Below, one piece after another: positions 62,958-64,000 of a stretch of 64,000 nucleotides of DNA. The notes below the pieces were generated by a model, which worked only from the letters and a program-made list of their open reading frames with translations, was not told the DNA's origin and made no database searches. A program made the translations under genes and the position numbers. The stretch's first letter is position 1, and every line of letters begins with the position of its first letter. The stretch lies in contig OY365810.1 in the NCBI GenBank assembly GCA_959347315.1, forward strand, positions 6,814,800-6,878,799, in the 5' to 3' direction. The DNA is from Bimastos eiseni. Lineage: Eukaryota > Annelida > Clitellata > Crassiclitellata > Lumbricidae.

Positions 62958-63190
62958 CAGGGATGTGGTCTCGAGACCGCGTTCTTAATTGGTCTCGAGA
63001 CCGTCTCGAGACCGGAAAACTGCGGTTTTGGTCTTGGTCTCGAATGCATCGGTCTTGGTATTCGTCTTGGTCTCGGACCATCGGTCTTGGTCTCTCGGTC
63101 TTGGTCTCGGACCATCGGTCTTGGTCTCGAACCATCGGTCTTGGTCTCGGTCTTGGTCTCGAATGCGTCGGTCTTGGTCTTAAAGGCCAA
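62958..63190. mobile_element. Solo end of a GGTCTCGAGACC element
   Basis: Starts CAGGGATGTGGTCTCGAGAC, the inverse of the right end of the element at 57516, followed by GGTCTTGGTCTCGGACC modules. The other end is not seen. It lies in gene 3 after the linker exon. Confidence 0.65.
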
Positions 63191-64000
63191 TCTACGATTT
63201 CTGATTCACTTTACAGAATTTAGACGGCGGTTTCTGCTAGCTGCCAATCATATCGACCCTCCGCAAGGATAAATAAAGGTCTTTAGCGGCTGGATCTGCG
63301 CTTGTCGATTGAGTGGTCAGCTTTCAATAGGCGTACAATCCGAGGTGAAACGTAGTCATTTGCAATTCAATAATAATATGGGTCTCATAGAACAGATACA
63401 CACAAACAGACACAAACATATGCACACATACATTGCGTATTGTCAATACAGGTGCTTGTCTATTCACCTGCCTTTGTGCCTGTGTTCCTTTAGCCAAGAC
63501 AGTAAGATTGTCCCCTTCCTCAGGGTCTACAAGTAGACTTGCGTATTGCACCTTAGCATTCAAGCTATGCCAGGGTGTAGAGATAACAATGAGGTGGCTG
63601 TATATACTGGAGTACGTCTATCTACTGGTCAGCCGAGGCTGCGTCGTATGAAATCTCATATGCTAATGTTCCATGAACACCTGTAACAGTTTACCCGAGC
63701 ACTCATCTTGCTTGAATGGGAAGCTGTCCTTTGCATGACAATTCGTTTACATAATAACCGTTTTATATCACAGAAAAAAAGTTATAGATTTGGTAACCGA
63801 TCATCTCAATGTATGTATACATGCATAACCTGTCCAAACCCGTTAAACCGGTTCTAACGGCTTTTAACCGGTTCTGACTGGTTCTAACCGGTTCAAATCG
63901 GTCTTAACCGTTAGAACCGGTCAGAACCTGTTAAAACCAGTCAAAGCCGGTTTGAGCCGTTTGAATTAAAACCGGTTCAAATCTGCTCTAACTGTAATTT
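63190..64000 (+). other. Gene 3 intron to window end
   Basis: No exon is recognised. The last 170 bases (63835-63985) carry many AACCGGTT-type motifs in both orientations, possibly one end of another transposon cut by the window edge. Confidence 0.4.

Overview
This is a eukaryotic nuclear window (small exons, GT-AG introns, many transposons and microsatellites). It most likely comes from a marine invertebrate deuterostome such as an echinoderm or a relative. The clues are an AT-rich base composition, an overused TAGGCCTA word, CARD-bearing immune-type genes, an MLK-type kinase joined to a beta-propeller, and abundant CR1/L2-like and hAT elements. The species assignment is inference and weak.

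Main content: three head-to-tail paralogues on the + strand, which I assembled exon by exon from splice sites, splice phases and comparison between copies. They encode an adaptor with the layout MSAK start, CARD, optional coiled coil, short linkers, SH2 domain, then a tail of small exons that each carry a Tyr-x-Asn (pYxN) motif. Gene 1 (about 1337-8656) is the 3' part: SH2, four pYxN exons, and a poly-Asp/poly-Pro last exon. Gene 2 (15857-38791, with an eroded last exon to 41650) is present from start to stop and is read as 326 residues. Gene 3 (61297 to beyond the window) shows the start, CARD, coiled coil and first linker. Homology between copies extends well outside the exons (about 1-10.4 kb with 23.2-43.3 kb; about 12.4-18.7 kb with 58.7-62.8 kb), so these are segmental tandem duplications.

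Between genes 2 and 3 lies an unrelated five-exon gene (47917-54141, + strand, 578 residues): an MLK-like (MAP3K, TKL group) kinase domain followed by NHL-type repeats, with DFD in place of DFG.

The rest is mobile DNA. It includes a 2.8-kb hAT-like element carrying long simple arrays inside gene 2 (gene 1 supplies the matching empty site), at least five other hAT-like elements with 8-bp target duplications, a Tc1-like fossil, a foldback palindrome, elements with repeated GGAC-type ends, several 5'-truncated non-LTR retrotransposon fragments (one with a 65-bp target duplication), SINE-like units, telomere-like TAACCC/TTAGGG tracts and minisatellites. The exons together suggest a tyrosine-kinase-to-CARD signalling adaptor family under active duplication and decay.
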